From Fusibacter sp963666805 (lineage in GTDB: Bacteria > Bacillota > Clostridia > Peptostreptococcales > Acidaminobacteraceae): a DNA stretch of 64,000 nt. This document shows, piece after piece, positions 8,737-17,199 of the stretch. The DNA lies in assembly GCA_963666805.2 (NCBI GenBank), contig CAXXWR010000004.1:186001-250000 (forward strand), given 5' to 3'. Each line of letters opens with the position of its first letter. Position 1 is the stretch's first letter. The notes beneath the pieces were generated by a model that was not told the DNA's origin, searched no databases, and was given only the letters and a program-made list of their open reading frames with translations. A program made the translations under genes and the position numbers.

Positions 8737-9201
8737 ATGATTACAATACGACAAATGGTAGAAGAAGATATTGAATCAATTAGTCAAGATGAAGAACTAA
8801 AAGTTTGGAGTCAGGAAGATTATAAGAAGACTCAGACTTACCTTGTGGTTGACCGTAAAACAATCTTAGGGATTGCCTCTTATGATGTTTTGACAGATCA
8901 TCAAGCACAACTGCTTTGTCTTTATATTAAAAAAGAATATCAGGGGAATCATTTTGGAGATGGTTTATTTAGAGCTATTCTCAATCATTTAGACAAGCAA
9001 GAATTTAGCAAGGTCTATTGTTCTGGAGACCATAATATGAAGCCTTTTTATGATAAAGAAGAGTTAGAGCAAATGAGCTCAGAACAACTTGAACTATCGG
9101 TAAAGAACAAGTGGAAGGGAACTGTGCCGTCATTGATTTTTGAGGTTAAGTTGCCAGATTTTTTTGAGGGCCCTTGTAAGAGTGAAAGGGGACTTATATG
9201 A
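8737..9201 (+). CDS. GNAT family acetyltransferase
   Basis: 154 residues. It begins MITIRQMVEEDIESI and has the GNAT core LLCLYIKKEYQGNHFGDGLFRAIL, where QGNHFGDG stands at the acetyl-CoA pyrophosphate loop, so an N-acetyltransferase is likely. The C-terminal part is divergent and the substrate is unknown. GGAGGAG 7 bases upstream fixes ATG 8737. The stop overlaps the mnmM start by 4 bases, so the two are translationally coupled. Confidence 0.78.
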   Translation: MITIRQMVEEDIESISQDEELKVWSQEDYKKTQTYLVVDRKTILGIASYDVLTDHQAQLLCLYIKKEYQGNHFGDGLFRAILNHLDKQEFSKVYCSGDHNMKPFYDKEELEQMSSEQLELSVKNKWKGTVPSLIFEVKLPDFFEGPCKSERGLI

Positions 9202-9767
9202 AACACTTTGGCAATGTGGTGAATCTTTTCCAGCATTTGACACGGAGCGTTATAGAAGAAGGAATGACTGCTTTAGATGCTACTGTAGGAAAGGGTAATG
9301 ATACCTTGTTTTTGAGTAATTTAGTAGGAAAAGCAGGGAAAGTTTATGCCTTTGATATACAAAAAGAAGCGATTGAACTTTCTAAAGTCAAATTACAAGC
9401 AGAAGCCCTTTTTTCTGACAATGTTACCTTTATCTTAGATTCTCATGCCAATTTGTCTTTTTATGTGAGGGAAGCAACAGTTGATGTGGCTGTCTTTAAT
9501 CTGGGCTATTTACCTAGCATTAATAAGCGTGTTACAACAAGTGCTGAGTCCACTTTAATTGCCATCAAGCAAGCCATGAAAGCTTTAAAATCAGGTGGTG
9601 TTTTATTTGTCTTATGCTATCGTGGACATGAAGCGGGAGCTGAAGAATATGACGTTTTAAAGCCATTTTTTGAAGCTGTTTCTCAAGTTTATTATGATGT
9701 TTTTTATTCAGAATTCGTTAATCAAAAAAATAACCCGCCTGTAATGTGGGTTATTGAAAAGAAATAG
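9198..9767 (+). CDS. mnmM: tRNA (mnm5s2U34) methyltransferase, YtqB/MnmM type
   Basis: 189 residues, a class I S-adenosylmethionine methyltransferase. The SAM motif is LDATVGKGNDTLFL, the acidic ribose-binding residue sits in VYAFDIQ, and the conserved FNLGYLP is diagnostic of the YtqB group. MnmM converts nm5s2U to mnm5s2U at the tRNA wobble position in Gram-positive bacteria. The start overlaps the preceding GNAT stop. A strong terminator 25 bases downstream ends the unit. Confidence 0.88.
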   Translation: MKHFGNVVNLFQHLTRSVIEEGMTALDATVGKGNDTLFLSNLVGKAGKVYAFDIQKEAIELSKVKLQAEALFSDNVTFILDSHANLSFYVREATVDVAVFNLGYLPSINKRVTTSAESTLIAIKQAMKALKSGGVLFVLCYRGHEAGAEEYDVLKPFFEAVSQVYYDVFYSEFVNQKNNPPVMWVIEKK

Positions 9768-9791
9768 CCCAAGATAAATAGAATAGTGAAG

Positions 9792-9846
9792 AGTGCTTAA
9801 CAAAGAAAATGAGAGCGTCATTTGAATTTGTTAAGCACTTTTTTTA
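9792..9846 (+). terminator. Intrinsic terminator after mnmM
   Basis: The stem AGTGCTTAACAAA pairs with TTTGTTAAGCACT across a 22-base loop and is followed by a run of T. It closes the scpA-scpB-GNAT-mnmM unit. Confidence 0.88.
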
Positions 9847-9918
9847 TAGGCAAAATGCTCAAAATATGGATAATTGTATACATTAATGCGAATAGGCAAA
9901 TATACGATTTGCAAGTCG

Positions 9919-9957
9919 AATTTCATTTTTTCAAAACAATGAAAATAAAATGAAATT
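9919..9957. repeat. 11-bp perfect inverted repeat upstream of the kor promoter
   Basis: AATTTCATTTT (9919-9929) and AAAATGAAATT (9947-9957) form a perfect inverted repeat separated by 17 bases. It ends 4 bases before the proposed -35 box of the kor operon and has no T tail, so an activator or repressor site is more likely than a terminator. The A/T-rich sequence lowers its significance. Confidence 0.4.
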
Positions 9958-9961
9958 GCTC

Positions 9962-9989
9962 TTGCAAAATCAGTGTGAAATGTTATGAT
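9962..9989 (+). promoter_or_regulatory. Sigma-A-type promoter of korDABC
   Basis: TTGCAA (9962-9967) and TATGAT (9984-9989) are separated by 16 bases and lie 27 bases upstream of the korD start. They match the housekeeping consensus in four and five positions respectively. Confidence 0.5.
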
Positions 9990-10016
9990 GAATATGAGGT
10001 ACGAAGGAGGTATCTA

Positions 10017-10226
10017 ATGGCTGCTAATAAAGAAAATGTTATGGTTCATATTAATGAAAATTGGTGTAAAGGATGCGGCATTTGTATTGCATTCTGCCCT
10101 AAAAAAGTTTTAGGTTTCGGCGAAAATGGAAAATCACAAATGCAAGATCCAGAGCATTGTATTAAATGCGGGATGTGTGAATTGAGATGTCCTGACTTTG
10201 CTATTTTTTTAGGAGGAAAAGCGTAA
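10017..10226 (+). CDS. korD: 2-oxoacid:ferredoxin oxidoreductase, delta (ferredoxin) subunit
   Basis: 69 residues carrying two 4Fe-4S clusters, CKGCGICIAFCP and CIKCGMCELRCP. This is the small ferredoxin-like subunit that moves electrons out of 2-oxoacid oxidoreductases. ATG 10017 follows AAGGAGG; an ATG at 9975 in frame lacks a ribosome site and would overlap the promoter. Its stop overlaps the alpha-subunit start (TAATG), typical of a tightly coupled complex operon in the order delta-alpha-beta-gamma. Confidence 0.93.
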   Translation: MAANKENVMVHINENWCKGCGICIAFCPKKVLGFGENGKSQMQDPEHCIKCGMCELRCPDFAIFLGGKA

Positions 10227-11359
10227 TGGGAAAAACGATTAAATTTTTACAGGGTAATGAAGCGTGCGTAGAAGGAGCACTTTACGCAGGGATGACGTTT
10301 TATTCAGGCTATCCCATCACGCCATCTACTGAAATTGCAGAACTGTCTGCAGTAAAGCTACCTAAAATTGGTGGGAAATTTGTTCAAATGGAAGATGAAA
10401 TTGGTGGGGTTGCTGCGGCAATCGGTGCCTCATTAACAGGTGCTAAAGCAATGACAGCAACATCTGGTCCAGGGTTTTCGTTAAAGCAAGAAAATATTGG
10501 TTATGCTACAATTGCTGAGATTCCTTTAGTGGTTGTTAATGTTCAAAGAGGTGGACCCAGTACAGGCCTTCCTACATCACCAAGTCAAGGCGATGTTATG
10601 CAAGCTAAATGGGGGACTCATGGAGATCATCCAGTGATTTGTTTAACACCGGATTCAGTTAAAGAAACGTTTAGATTAACAGTGCGTGCTTTTAACTTAG
10701 CAGAAAAATACAGAACACCTGTCATCTTATTAACAGATGAAATAACAGGTCATATGAGAGAGAAAATTGATATTCCAGATCCAGGTGAAATGGAAATTTA
10801 TAATAGAATTAAACCGCAAGCAGGAGATGACTATAAAGCATATGCTATTGAAGAGGGAGACATCGTTCCTAAAATGGCAAACTTTGGTGAAGGCTTTAGA
10901 TATCATGTAACTGGACTTATGCATGATGAAACAGGTTTTCCAAGTAATAGTACTGTTAATGCACAAAGCATGATGACACGTTTGATGGCAAAAATTGAAG
11001 ATAATAAAGAAGATATTATTGAATACGAATCTTATAATCTTGAAGATGCAGAGTATTGTATTTTTGCTTATGGTGGCATTTCACGTACAGCAAGAGCAGC
11101 GGTAAAGGCATTGAGGGAAGAAGGGATTAAAGTAGGACTCTTTAGACCGATTACCATTTGGCCGTTTCCAGAAGAAGCAGTTAAGCAATTAAGCCAAAAA
11201 ATGAAACATATCTTTGTAACTGAATTAAATTTAGGTCAATTGAAATTGGAAGTTGAACGTGTATCGGATAGCAAGTGTCCAGTTCATTTTTATGGGCGTG
11301 CTAATGGTGAAGTCATTAGACCCGCAGAATTGATTCAAGCATTTAAGGAGGTTTTATAA
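10226..11359 (+). CDS. korA: 2-oxoacid:ferredoxin oxidoreductase, alpha subunit
   Basis: 377 residues matching the KorA/VorB alpha subunit. Visible blocks are YPITPSTEIAE, EDEIGGVAAAIGAS, TSGPGFSLKQENIG and QRGGPSTGLPTSPSQGD, all conserved in the pyrimidine-binding domain. The enzyme oxidatively decarboxylates a 2-oxoacid with CoA and reduces ferredoxin. Sequence alone does not separate 2-oxoglutarate (Kor) from branched-chain (Vor) substrates. It overlaps its neighbours on both sides by single-base TAATG junctions. Confidence 0.93.
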   Translation: MGKTIKFLQGNEACVEGALYAGMTFYSGYPITPSTEIAELSAVKLPKIGGKFVQMEDEIGGVAAAIGASLTGAKAMTATSGPGFSLKQENIGYATIAEIPLVVVNVQRGGPSTGLPTSPSQGDVMQAKWGTHGDHPVICLTPDSVKETFRLTVRAFNLAEKYRTPVILLTDEITGHMREKIDIPDPGEMEIYNRIKPQAGDDYKAYAIEEGDIVPKMANFGEGFRYHVTGLMHDETGFPSNSTVNAQSMMTRLMAKIEDNKEDIIEYESYNLEDAEYCIFAYGGISRTARAAVKALREEGIKVGLFRPITIWPFPEEAVKQLSQKMKHIFVTELNLGQLKLEVERVSDSKCPVHFYGRANGEVIRPAELIQAFKEVL

Positions 11360-12183
11360 TGAATAATCCATTAGTTGATGACTATTTCAGAGTTGATAAG
11401 TTACCTCATATTTGGTGTCCAGGGTGTGGTCATGGCATCATTATGGCAGCAATTGCTAGAGCAATTGAAAGTTCAGGACTAGATAAAGATAAGGTATGTA
11501 TTGTATCGGGCATTGGTTGTTCATCAAGAGCACCGGGTTATATGGACTTTAATACCCTTCATACAACTCATGGGAGAGCACTTGCATTTGCTACTGGTGT
11601 CAAAATGGCGAATCCTGAGTTAGAAGTGATTGTTATTGCTGGCGATGGCGACCTTTCTGCCATTGGTGGAAATCATTTGATTCATGCAGCAAGACGTAAT
11701 ATTAATCTGACAACAATTTGTTTTAATAATAATATTTATGGGATGACAGGAGGACAATATTCTCCAACGACTCCAACTCATGATAAAGGAACAACAGCAC
11801 CTTATGGTAATATCGACAGACCTTTTGATATTACTAAATTAGCAGGGGGGGCTGGTGCAACTTATACTGCTAAATCAACTGTTTATCATGTCAAACAACT
11901 TCAAAAGTACATTGAAAAAGCGATTGCACATAAAGGCTTTTCTCTAGTAGAAGCGATTTCTGTTTGTCCAACTTATTACGGTCGTAAAAATAAAAAAGGA
12001 TCAGCAGTAGATATGATTACTTGGCTCAAGGATAATTTTATTGATAAGAAAGTTGCAGAAAAATTACCACCTGAAAAAAGAGAAGGTAAATTCTTAATGG
12101 GTGAATTTGTTGAAGTTAATGAACCTGAGTATACTGAACTATATGACGAAATTATTAATCGCTTTAAAGATGAAGTGAAATAG
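11359..12183 (+). CDS. korB: 2-oxoacid:ferredoxin oxidoreductase, beta subunit (TPP-binding)
   Basis: 274 residues. The N-terminal HIWCPGCGHGI and SGIGCSSRAPGY and the thiamine-diphosphate motif GDGDLSAIGGNH...NNNIYGMTGGQ identify the catalytic beta subunit. The cysteines in CPGCG and GCSS are those conserved across this group. It follows korA with a TAATG overlap and precedes the gamma subunit after a 56-base gap. Confidence 0.94.
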   Translation: MNNPLVDDYFRVDKLPHIWCPGCGHGIIMAAIARAIESSGLDKDKVCIVSGIGCSSRAPGYMDFNTLHTTHGRALAFATGVKMANPELEVIVIAGDGDLSAIGGNHLIHAARRNINLTTICFNNNIYGMTGGQYSPTTPTHDKGTTAPYGNIDRPFDITKLAGGAGATYTAKSTVYHVKQLQKYIEKAIAHKGFSLVEAISVCPTYYGRKNKKGSAVDMITWLKDNFIDKKVAEKLPPEKREGKFLMGEFVEVNEPEYTELYDEIINRFKDEVK

Positions 12184-12239
12184 TCAATTGGAGTGTGTGA
12201 AAGAAGATAACAGGACGGATTCGGCAAGGAGAAGATAAA

Positions 12240-12782
12240 ATGAATAAACAATTAGAACTAAGATTGTCAGGTTCTGGTGGACAAGGGCTTATAACTGCGG
12301 GTATAATATTAGCAGAGGCTGCAATTATAGATAAAAAAAATGCAATTCAAACTCAAAGCTATGGACCAGAGGCAAGAGGTGGTGCAAGTAAGGCGGAAGT
12401 TATTATTAGTGATTCTGAGATCGATTATCCTAAAGTTACAGTTCCTAATATGACTTTAACGTTAACACAAGTAGCAAGTGATAAGTATATTAAAAGTATT
12501 ACGGGTGATGGAACCATTATTGCAGATTCTAGTATTGAACTTCCAGAAGATTTGAAGGCGAAAAAAATCTATCAATTACCTATTTTGGAAACAGCTCGTA
12601 AAGAAATTGGTAAAGAGATAGTAGCCAACATTATCTCGCTCGGTATTATTACAGAACTGACTGGAATAGTGACAAAAGAGAGCTTGGAACAATCGCTTCT
12701 CAGTCGTATTCCTAAGGGAACGGAAAAACTTAATCGCATGGCACTTGAAAAGGGGTATGAATTAGCAAATCAAACAAAATAG
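12240..12782 (+). CDS. korC: 2-oxoacid:ferredoxin oxidoreductase, gamma subunit
   Basis: 180 residues of the pyruvate/ketoisovalerate oxidoreductase catalytic domain: LSGSGGQGLITAGIILAEAA, then QSYGPEARGGASKAEVIIS, the family signature. It completes the four-subunit complex encoded from 10017. AAGGAG precedes ATG 12240. Only 9 bases separate it from the RpiR regulator that follows. Confidence 0.94.
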   Translation: MNKQLELRLSGSGGQGLITAGIILAEAAIIDKKNAIQTQSYGPEARGGASKAEVIISDSEIDYPKVTVPNMTLTLTQVASDKYIKSITGDGTIIADSSIELPEDLKAKKIYQLPILETARKEIGKEIVANIISLGIITELTGIVTKESLEQSLLSRIPKGTEKLNRMALEKGYELANQTK

Positions 12783-12791
12783 GGTGATTTG

Positions 12792-13643
12792 ATGAGTAAT
12801 TCAGATTTATTAGGTCGTATTAGACAAAAATATTTGACTTTGAGTAAAAGTCATAAAAAAATAGCTGATTACATTTTAGAAAATTATGACAAAGTCGCTT
12901 TTATGACTGCCTCATCTCTTGGAAAAAATGTAAACATTAGTGAATCAACAGTGGTTAGATTTGCAAATGCGATTGGTTATGAGGGCTATCCTCAACTTCA
13001 AAAAGAACTTCAAGAAACAATCAAAACAAAATTGACGACGGTTCAACGTTTTGAACTTTCAAAAGACCATAAAGAAGAAGATTTGATGACTAAAATGATG
13101 GTGAGTGATATTGAAAATATCAAACAAACCATTGATTTATTTGACAATGGTCAAATGAATCGAGTAGTTGACGCGATTATTCATTCTAGAAAAGTGTATA
13201 TTTTAGGGCTTAGGAGTTCATCGGTTCTGGCAAATTATTTAGGTTTCTACCTTAATTTCATTATGCCAGAAGTTCAGATTATTCAAGAATCTGCTCAAGA
13301 TGTTTACGATCAGCTCTTGCATATGAATGAATCCGATTCGTTAATTGTCTTTTCTTTCCCTAGATATTCAAAGCGAACTTATGACTGTGTGAATTATGCC
13401 ATTAAGAAAAAAGCGACGATTATTGGTATTACTGATGGGATGAATTCACCTCTTTATGAGCGTGTTGATTTTTGTCTAGTGGCAAAATATAACATGAATA
13501 CATTTATCGATTCTTTCGTGGCACCTATGAGCTTGATTAATGCTTTGATTGTAGGTATTAGTATGAGAAAAGAAGGCGTCGAAGAAAATTTAGAAAAATT
13601 AGAACGCATATGGGACGATTATGGTGTCTACAATATTAAATAA
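12792..13643 (+). CDS. MurR/RpiR family transcriptional regulator
   Basis: 283 residues. The N-terminal helix-turn-helix of the RpiR type (about 1-75) contains SHKKIADYILENYDKVAFMTASSLG and SESTVVRFANAIGYEGYPQLQ. A SIS sugar-phosphate-binding domain (about 120-250) has VYILGLRSSSVLANYLG. These regulators respond to phosphosugars or related metabolites. Being in the same direction right behind korC, it may control the kor operon, but the target is not shown. ATG 12792 has a weak ribosome site; a TTG sits at 12789. Confidence 0.9.
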   Translation: MSNSDLLGRIRQKYLTLSKSHKKIADYILENYDKVAFMTASSLGKNVNISESTVVRFANAIGYEGYPQLQKELQETIKTKLTTVQRFELSKDHKEEDLMTKMMVSDIENIKQTIDLFDNGQMNRVVDAIIHSRKVYILGLRSSSVLANYLGFYLNFIMPEVQIIQESAQDVYDQLLHMNESDSLIVFSFPRYSKRTYDCVNYAIKKKATIIGITDGMNSPLYERVDFCLVAKYNMNTFIDSFVAPMSLINALIVGISMRKEGVEENLEKLERIWDDYGVYNIK

Positions 13644-13644
13644 A

Positions 13645-13673
13645 TTGCTTTGTGAATTAACTTAGGCTATAAT
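13645..13673 (+). promoter_or_regulatory. Sigma-A-type promoter of the cmk operon
   Basis: TTGCTT (13645-13650) and a perfect TATAAT (13668-13673) are separated by 17 bases. Transcription would begin near 13680, at the foot of the hairpin described next, giving cmk a leader of about 90 bases. Confidence 0.6.
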
Positions 13674-13678
13674 AACAA

Positions 13679-13711
13679 TGAATACCACGGGTAATCGCGG
13701 TATTCATTTTT
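13679..13711 (+). terminator. Hairpin with T tail between rpiR and cmk
   Basis: TGAATACC pairs with GGTATTCA around a 12-base loop, followed by TTTT. It can end the kor-rpiR transcript. Because the cmk promoter lies immediately upstream, it would also form the extreme 5' end of the cmk leader. Confidence 0.6.
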
Positions 13712-13772
13712 GCGTCATAGGTCTAATAGATGGAATCTGTAAGGGCGCGACTTTAATGACACGAGGAAGGTA

Positions 13773-14429
13773 ATGAAATTGAATAGAAGAATCCAAATTG
13801 CAATTGATGGACCAGCGGGTTCTGGCAAAAGTACTGTGGCAAAAATTATTGCTAAAAAAATGAATATTGTTTATCTTGATACAGGGGCGATGTACAGAGC
13901 GGTTACTTATAATGCGTTGAAAGCGAAGATCAATCTTGAAGACGATTTGGCACTGAGAAAAATTGTAGATCATATTTGTATTGATTTTGAACAAGAAAAA
14001 GTATTAATTGACCATCAAAATTGTACAGATGAAATCAGGACCCCTGAAGTAACCAATCATGTTTCTATTGTGGCACGTAATGCTTATGTAAGATCTCAAA
14101 TGGTGATTAGACAGAGAGAAATTGCGAAAGGCAAATCGGTCGTTATGGATGGAAGAGATATTGGAACTTGTGTTTTACCTCAAGCAGATTTCAAGTTTTT
14201 TCTCATTGCAAGTGCAGAAGAACGTGCGAAGAGAAGATTGGCAGATTTTGAAGCCAAAGGACATAAAATGTCACTTGAAAAAATGATAACTGAAATTGAA
14301 TGTCGGGATAAAATTGATTCAGAAAGAGAAGTAGCACCACTCAAAATGGCAACAGATGCTATAAAAATAGATACAACCGCCTTAAATATTGAACAAGTTG
14401 TTAACACTATCCTAGAATATGTGCATTAA
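13773..14429 (+). CDS. cmk: Cytidylate kinase
   Basis: 218 residues. The Walker A loop is DGPAGSGKSTVAK, followed by YLDTGAMYRA and VMDGRDIGT, all signatures of CMP/dCMP kinase. The enzyme phosphorylates CMP and dCMP in pyrimidine nucleotide synthesis. It heads the cmk-plsC-ispH-rpsA unit, an arrangement common in clostridia. GAGGAAGG precedes ATG 13773. Confidence 0.96.
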   Translation: MKLNRRIQIAIDGPAGSGKSTVAKIIAKKMNIVYLDTGAMYRAVTYNALKAKINLEDDLALRKIVDHICIDFEQEKVLIDHQNCTDEIRTPEVTNHVSIVARNAYVRSQMVIRQREIAKGKSVVMDGRDIGTCVLPQADFKFFLIASAEERAKRRLADFEAKGHKMSLEKMITEIECRDKIDSEREVAPLKMATDAIKIDTTALNIEQVVNTILEYVH

Positions 14430-14477
14430 TTGATGTTTTGTAGTATAATAAATAGACGTGACTTTTAAGGAGCAATT

Positions 14478-15101
14478 ATGGGTAAATTATATCGATTTTG
14501 TCGTAGACTGTTTTACATTTATTTTAAAATCTTTTATAAATTCGAAATAATCGGTCTTGAAAATATTGCTGACGATGAAAATTATGTTGTTTGTGGGAAT
14601 CATATTCATATTGCCGATCCATTCGTCATGTGTTGTGTATTACCTTTTCAAGCACATTTTATGGCTAAAGAAGAATCTTTTAAGAATCCTATTGTTGCTT
14701 GGTTTTTAAGAACAGTAGGGGTTTTTCCAGTTAATCGTGATGCAAATGATTTAAAGGCAATGAAGACGGCGCTTTCTATTCTTAAGCAAAATAAGAGTCT
14801 GGGTCTTTTTCCCGAAGGAACAAGGAATAAAGGCTATGATCCGCTTCCTGTAAAGTCAGGCGTATCCTTATTTGCAATTAGAACGAAGACGCCTATTTTA
14901 CCGATTACAATAGATACAACCTATAAACTTTTTTCACCACTTCGTGTTGTAATCCATAAGCCAGTTGCGTTTACAGAGTATTATGGCGAAAAACCAAGCT
15001 CAGATGTACTACAAGAATTGTCCACGGGTGTGATAAAGGATATTTATGCTTCATTACAATATTACGTACCTACTAATCAAATAAAAGGTTCAAAGAAATA
15101 G
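14478..15101 (+). CDS. plsC: 1-acyl-sn-glycerol-3-phosphate acyltransferase
   Basis: 207 residues. The HX4D catalytic motif appears as NHIHIADP and the glycerol-phosphate-binding motif as FPEGTRNK, with FPVNRD between them. PlsC makes phosphatidic acid from lysophosphatidic acid at the membrane; a hydrophobic N-terminal stretch fits membrane association. AAGGAG precedes ATG 14478, and the gap to ispH is only 9 bases. Confidence 0.94.
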   Translation: MGKLYRFCRRLFYIYFKIFYKFEIIGLENIADDENYVVCGNHIHIADPFVMCCVLPFQAHFMAKEESFKNPIVAWFLRTVGVFPVNRDANDLKAMKTALSILKQNKSLGLFPEGTRNKGYDPLPVKSGVSLFAIRTKTPILPITIDTTYKLFSPLRVVIHKPVAFTEYYGEKPSSDVLQELSTGVIKDIYASLQYYVPTNQIKGSKK

Positions 15102-15110
15102 AGGTCAAAA

Positions 15111-15992
15111 ATGAAAATTGAAGTTGCAAAACATTCAGGTTTTTGCTATGGTGTTAATCGGGCAGTTGATATTTTGGATGAAATTGTAGCAGATAATGAA
15201 TCTCACTTTGACTGTTTTACACTAGGTCCTATTATTCATAATTCGCAAGTTACTGAATATTATGAAAAAAAAGGTGTAAAAGTCATTGAAAATTTTGATG
15301 ATTTCGTGGATAATAGAATAGATGGTGCAAAAGTTGTGATTCGTTCACATGGTGCGCCACAATCTATTTATGATAAAGCAGCGTTGCATGACATTAATAT
15401 TGTGGATGCAACATGCCCTTATGTAAAAAAAACGCAAAAGATAGTATCAAATTATTACAATAAAGGTTATACTATTATAGTAGTTGGTGATCCAAATCAT
15501 CCTGAAATTATTGGGATTAATGGATGGTGCAACAATGAAGGCATTGTTATCAGCAGTGTCAGTGATATACCAGAACAGTTACCACCTACTGAAAAGTACT
15601 GTGTTGTGTCTCAAACGACCATTAAAATATCTTTGTGGAATGGAATTGTAGAAAAATTGGAAGCTTTATTGCCTAACCTTGTTGTGAAGTGTTCAATTTG
15701 CAAGGCGACAGAGGAGAGGCAAAAGGCCTGTACAGAACTGGCACACCGTGTTGATCAAATGATTGTTATTGGCGGCAAGCATAGTTCTAATACACAGAAA
15801 CTTTATGAAATATGTTCAAAAATTGTAAAAACTATATTTATCGAAACTAAGGACGACTTAGATATATCCGATTTACGAGGTAGTGTAAAGATAGGCATTA
15901 CTGCAGGTGCTTCGACACCAGATTGGATAATTGATTCGGTTGTTCTTAAAATAGAAAATGAAGGCGAGGTATTTTTTGATGGAAAATCATAG
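15111..15992 (+). CDS. ispH: 4-hydroxy-3-methylbut-2-enyl diphosphate reductase
   Basis: 293 residues of the LytB/IspH family, the last step of the MEP isoprenoid pathway. The three Fe-S cluster cysteines are present in HSGFCYGVNRAV, DATCPYVKK and KCSICKATEERQ. The gene overlaps rpsA by 14 bases. In many clostridia these two are fused in one protein; here the frames differ and they are separate. Confidence 0.95.
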   Translation: MKIEVAKHSGFCYGVNRAVDILDEIVADNESHFDCFTLGPIIHNSQVTEYYEKKGVKVIENFDDFVDNRIDGAKVVIRSHGAPQSIYDKAALHDINIVDATCPYVKKTQKIVSNYYNKGYTIIVVGDPNHPEIIGINGWCNNEGIVISSVSDIPEQLPPTEKYCVVSQTTIKISLWNGIVEKLEALLPNLVVKCSICKATEERQKACTELAHRVDQMIVIGGKHSSNTQKLYEICSKIVKTIFIETKDDLDISDLRGSVKIGITAGASTPDWIIDSVVLKIENEGEVFFDGKS

Positions 15993-17079
15993 TTCAATGG
16001 CTGAAATGATGGAACAAATCGAAGAATCATTGAGAATCCCTAGAAGAGGGTCTATTGTTAAAGGAAATGTAATTCAAGTTAGTGATAATCAAATTATTGT
16101 TAACATTGGATATAAAGCTGACGGTGTAATTCCTAAATCTGAAGTTTCTTCAGATCCTGCTTTTGACATTCAAAAGAATTTTAAAGAAGGTGACGAACTT
16201 GATGTTTATATTGTGAGTCATGACAATGGAGAAGGCAATGTTCTTCTTTCATTAAGAAAAGTAAACATTGATAAAGATTGGGAAGAACTTGAAAAATTAA
16301 ATGAAGAAGATGCTGAAATTGAAGTTCAAATTACAGATGCAGTAAACGGTGGTATCATTGCTTACTACAAAGAAATTCGTGGCTTTGTTCCTGCTTCTCA
16401 ATTATCTGACAGATTTGTTAAAAATCTCAGACCATTTATTGGTAAAACATTAAAAGTAAAAATTATCGAAATTAATAAACAAAAAAGAAGAGCAGTGTTC
16501 TCTCATAAAGAATTTGCTATTCGTGAAAAAGCTGAATTAAGAGAAAAAGTTTGGTCTACTATTGAAGTTGGCAAAGTGGTTGAAGGTGAAGTAAAAAGAA
16601 TTACTAACTTCGGTGCTTTTGTAGATATCGGTGGTATGGATGGTCTTGTTCATGTAACTGAAATGAGCTGGGGCAGAATTAAACCTGTTTCTGACTTTGT
16701 AAAAGTTGGCGATAAAATCAATGTTAAAATTATTGATACCAACAAAGAAGAAAATAAAATTTCTTTAAGTATTAAACAATTATCACAAGAACCTTGGGCA
16801 ACTTTTGAAGACAAATATGAAGCAGGTGAAGTATACAATGGTAAAATTGTTAACTTAACTGACTTTGGTGCATTTGTTGAATTAGAACCAGGTATTGAAG
16901 GTTTAGTACATGTTTCTCACATTGCAAGAGAACATGTAGAAAAACCATCTGACGTGTTAAACGTTGGTCAAGAAGTAGAAGTTAAAATCTTAGAATACAT
17001 CTTAGATGAAAGAAAAGTCAAACTTTCTATGAAAGAAGTTGGCGCTGCCGAAGAGTTTGAAGCAGCTGAAGAAGAATAA
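15979..17079 (+). CDS. rpsA: S1 RNA-binding domain protein, ribosomal protein S1 homologue
   Basis: 366 residues with four S1 domains at about 20-90, 105-172, 190-260 and 275-345. The last two are the most typical (NFGAFVDIGGMDGLVHVTEM and DFGAFVELEPGIEGLVHVSH). It is shorter than the six-domain E. coli S1, as usual in Firmicutes, and would help mRNA binding at the ribosome. ATG 15979 follows GGCGAGG; an ATG at 15958 in frame has no ribosome site. The gene uses A/T-ending codons heavily, as expected for high expression. Confidence 0.93.
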   Translation: MENHSSMAEMMEQIEESLRIPRRGSIVKGNVIQVSDNQIIVNIGYKADGVIPKSEVSSDPAFDIQKNFKEGDELDVYIVSHDNGEGNVLLSLRKVNIDKDWEELEKLNEEDAEIEVQITDAVNGGIIAYYKEIRGFVPASQLSDRFVKNLRPFIGKTLKVKIIEINKQKRRAVFSHKEFAIREKAELREKVWSTIEVGKVVEGEVKRITNFGAFVDIGGMDGLVHVTEMSWGRIKPVSDFVKVGDKINVKIIDTNKEENKISLSIKQLSQEPWATFEDKYEAGEVYNGKIVNLTDFGAFVELEPGIEGLVHVSHIAREHVEKPSDVLNVGQEVEVKILEYILDERKVKLSMKEVGAAEEFEAAEEE

Positions 17080-17095
17080 TAGTGTTCTTATAAAT

Positions 17096-17127
17096 AAAAG
17101 GCTACTTGAAAAAGTAGTCTTTTTTTA
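17096..17127 (+). terminator. Intrinsic terminator after rpsA
   Basis: AAAGGCTACTT and AAGTAGTCTTT form a stem with a GAAAA loop, followed by seven T. Confidence 0.85.
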
Positions 17128-17199
17128 ACGGTATATGCTTATTTTTTTAATGAGTGGGGTATTATCTATAGTAAATATGTACATTGAAGGAGAAGACCT

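Noticed and set aside
9975..10016. Longer N-terminus of the kor delta subunit from ATG 9975
   Set aside because: The extension includes the -10 box and the AAGGAGG site of the start at 10017.
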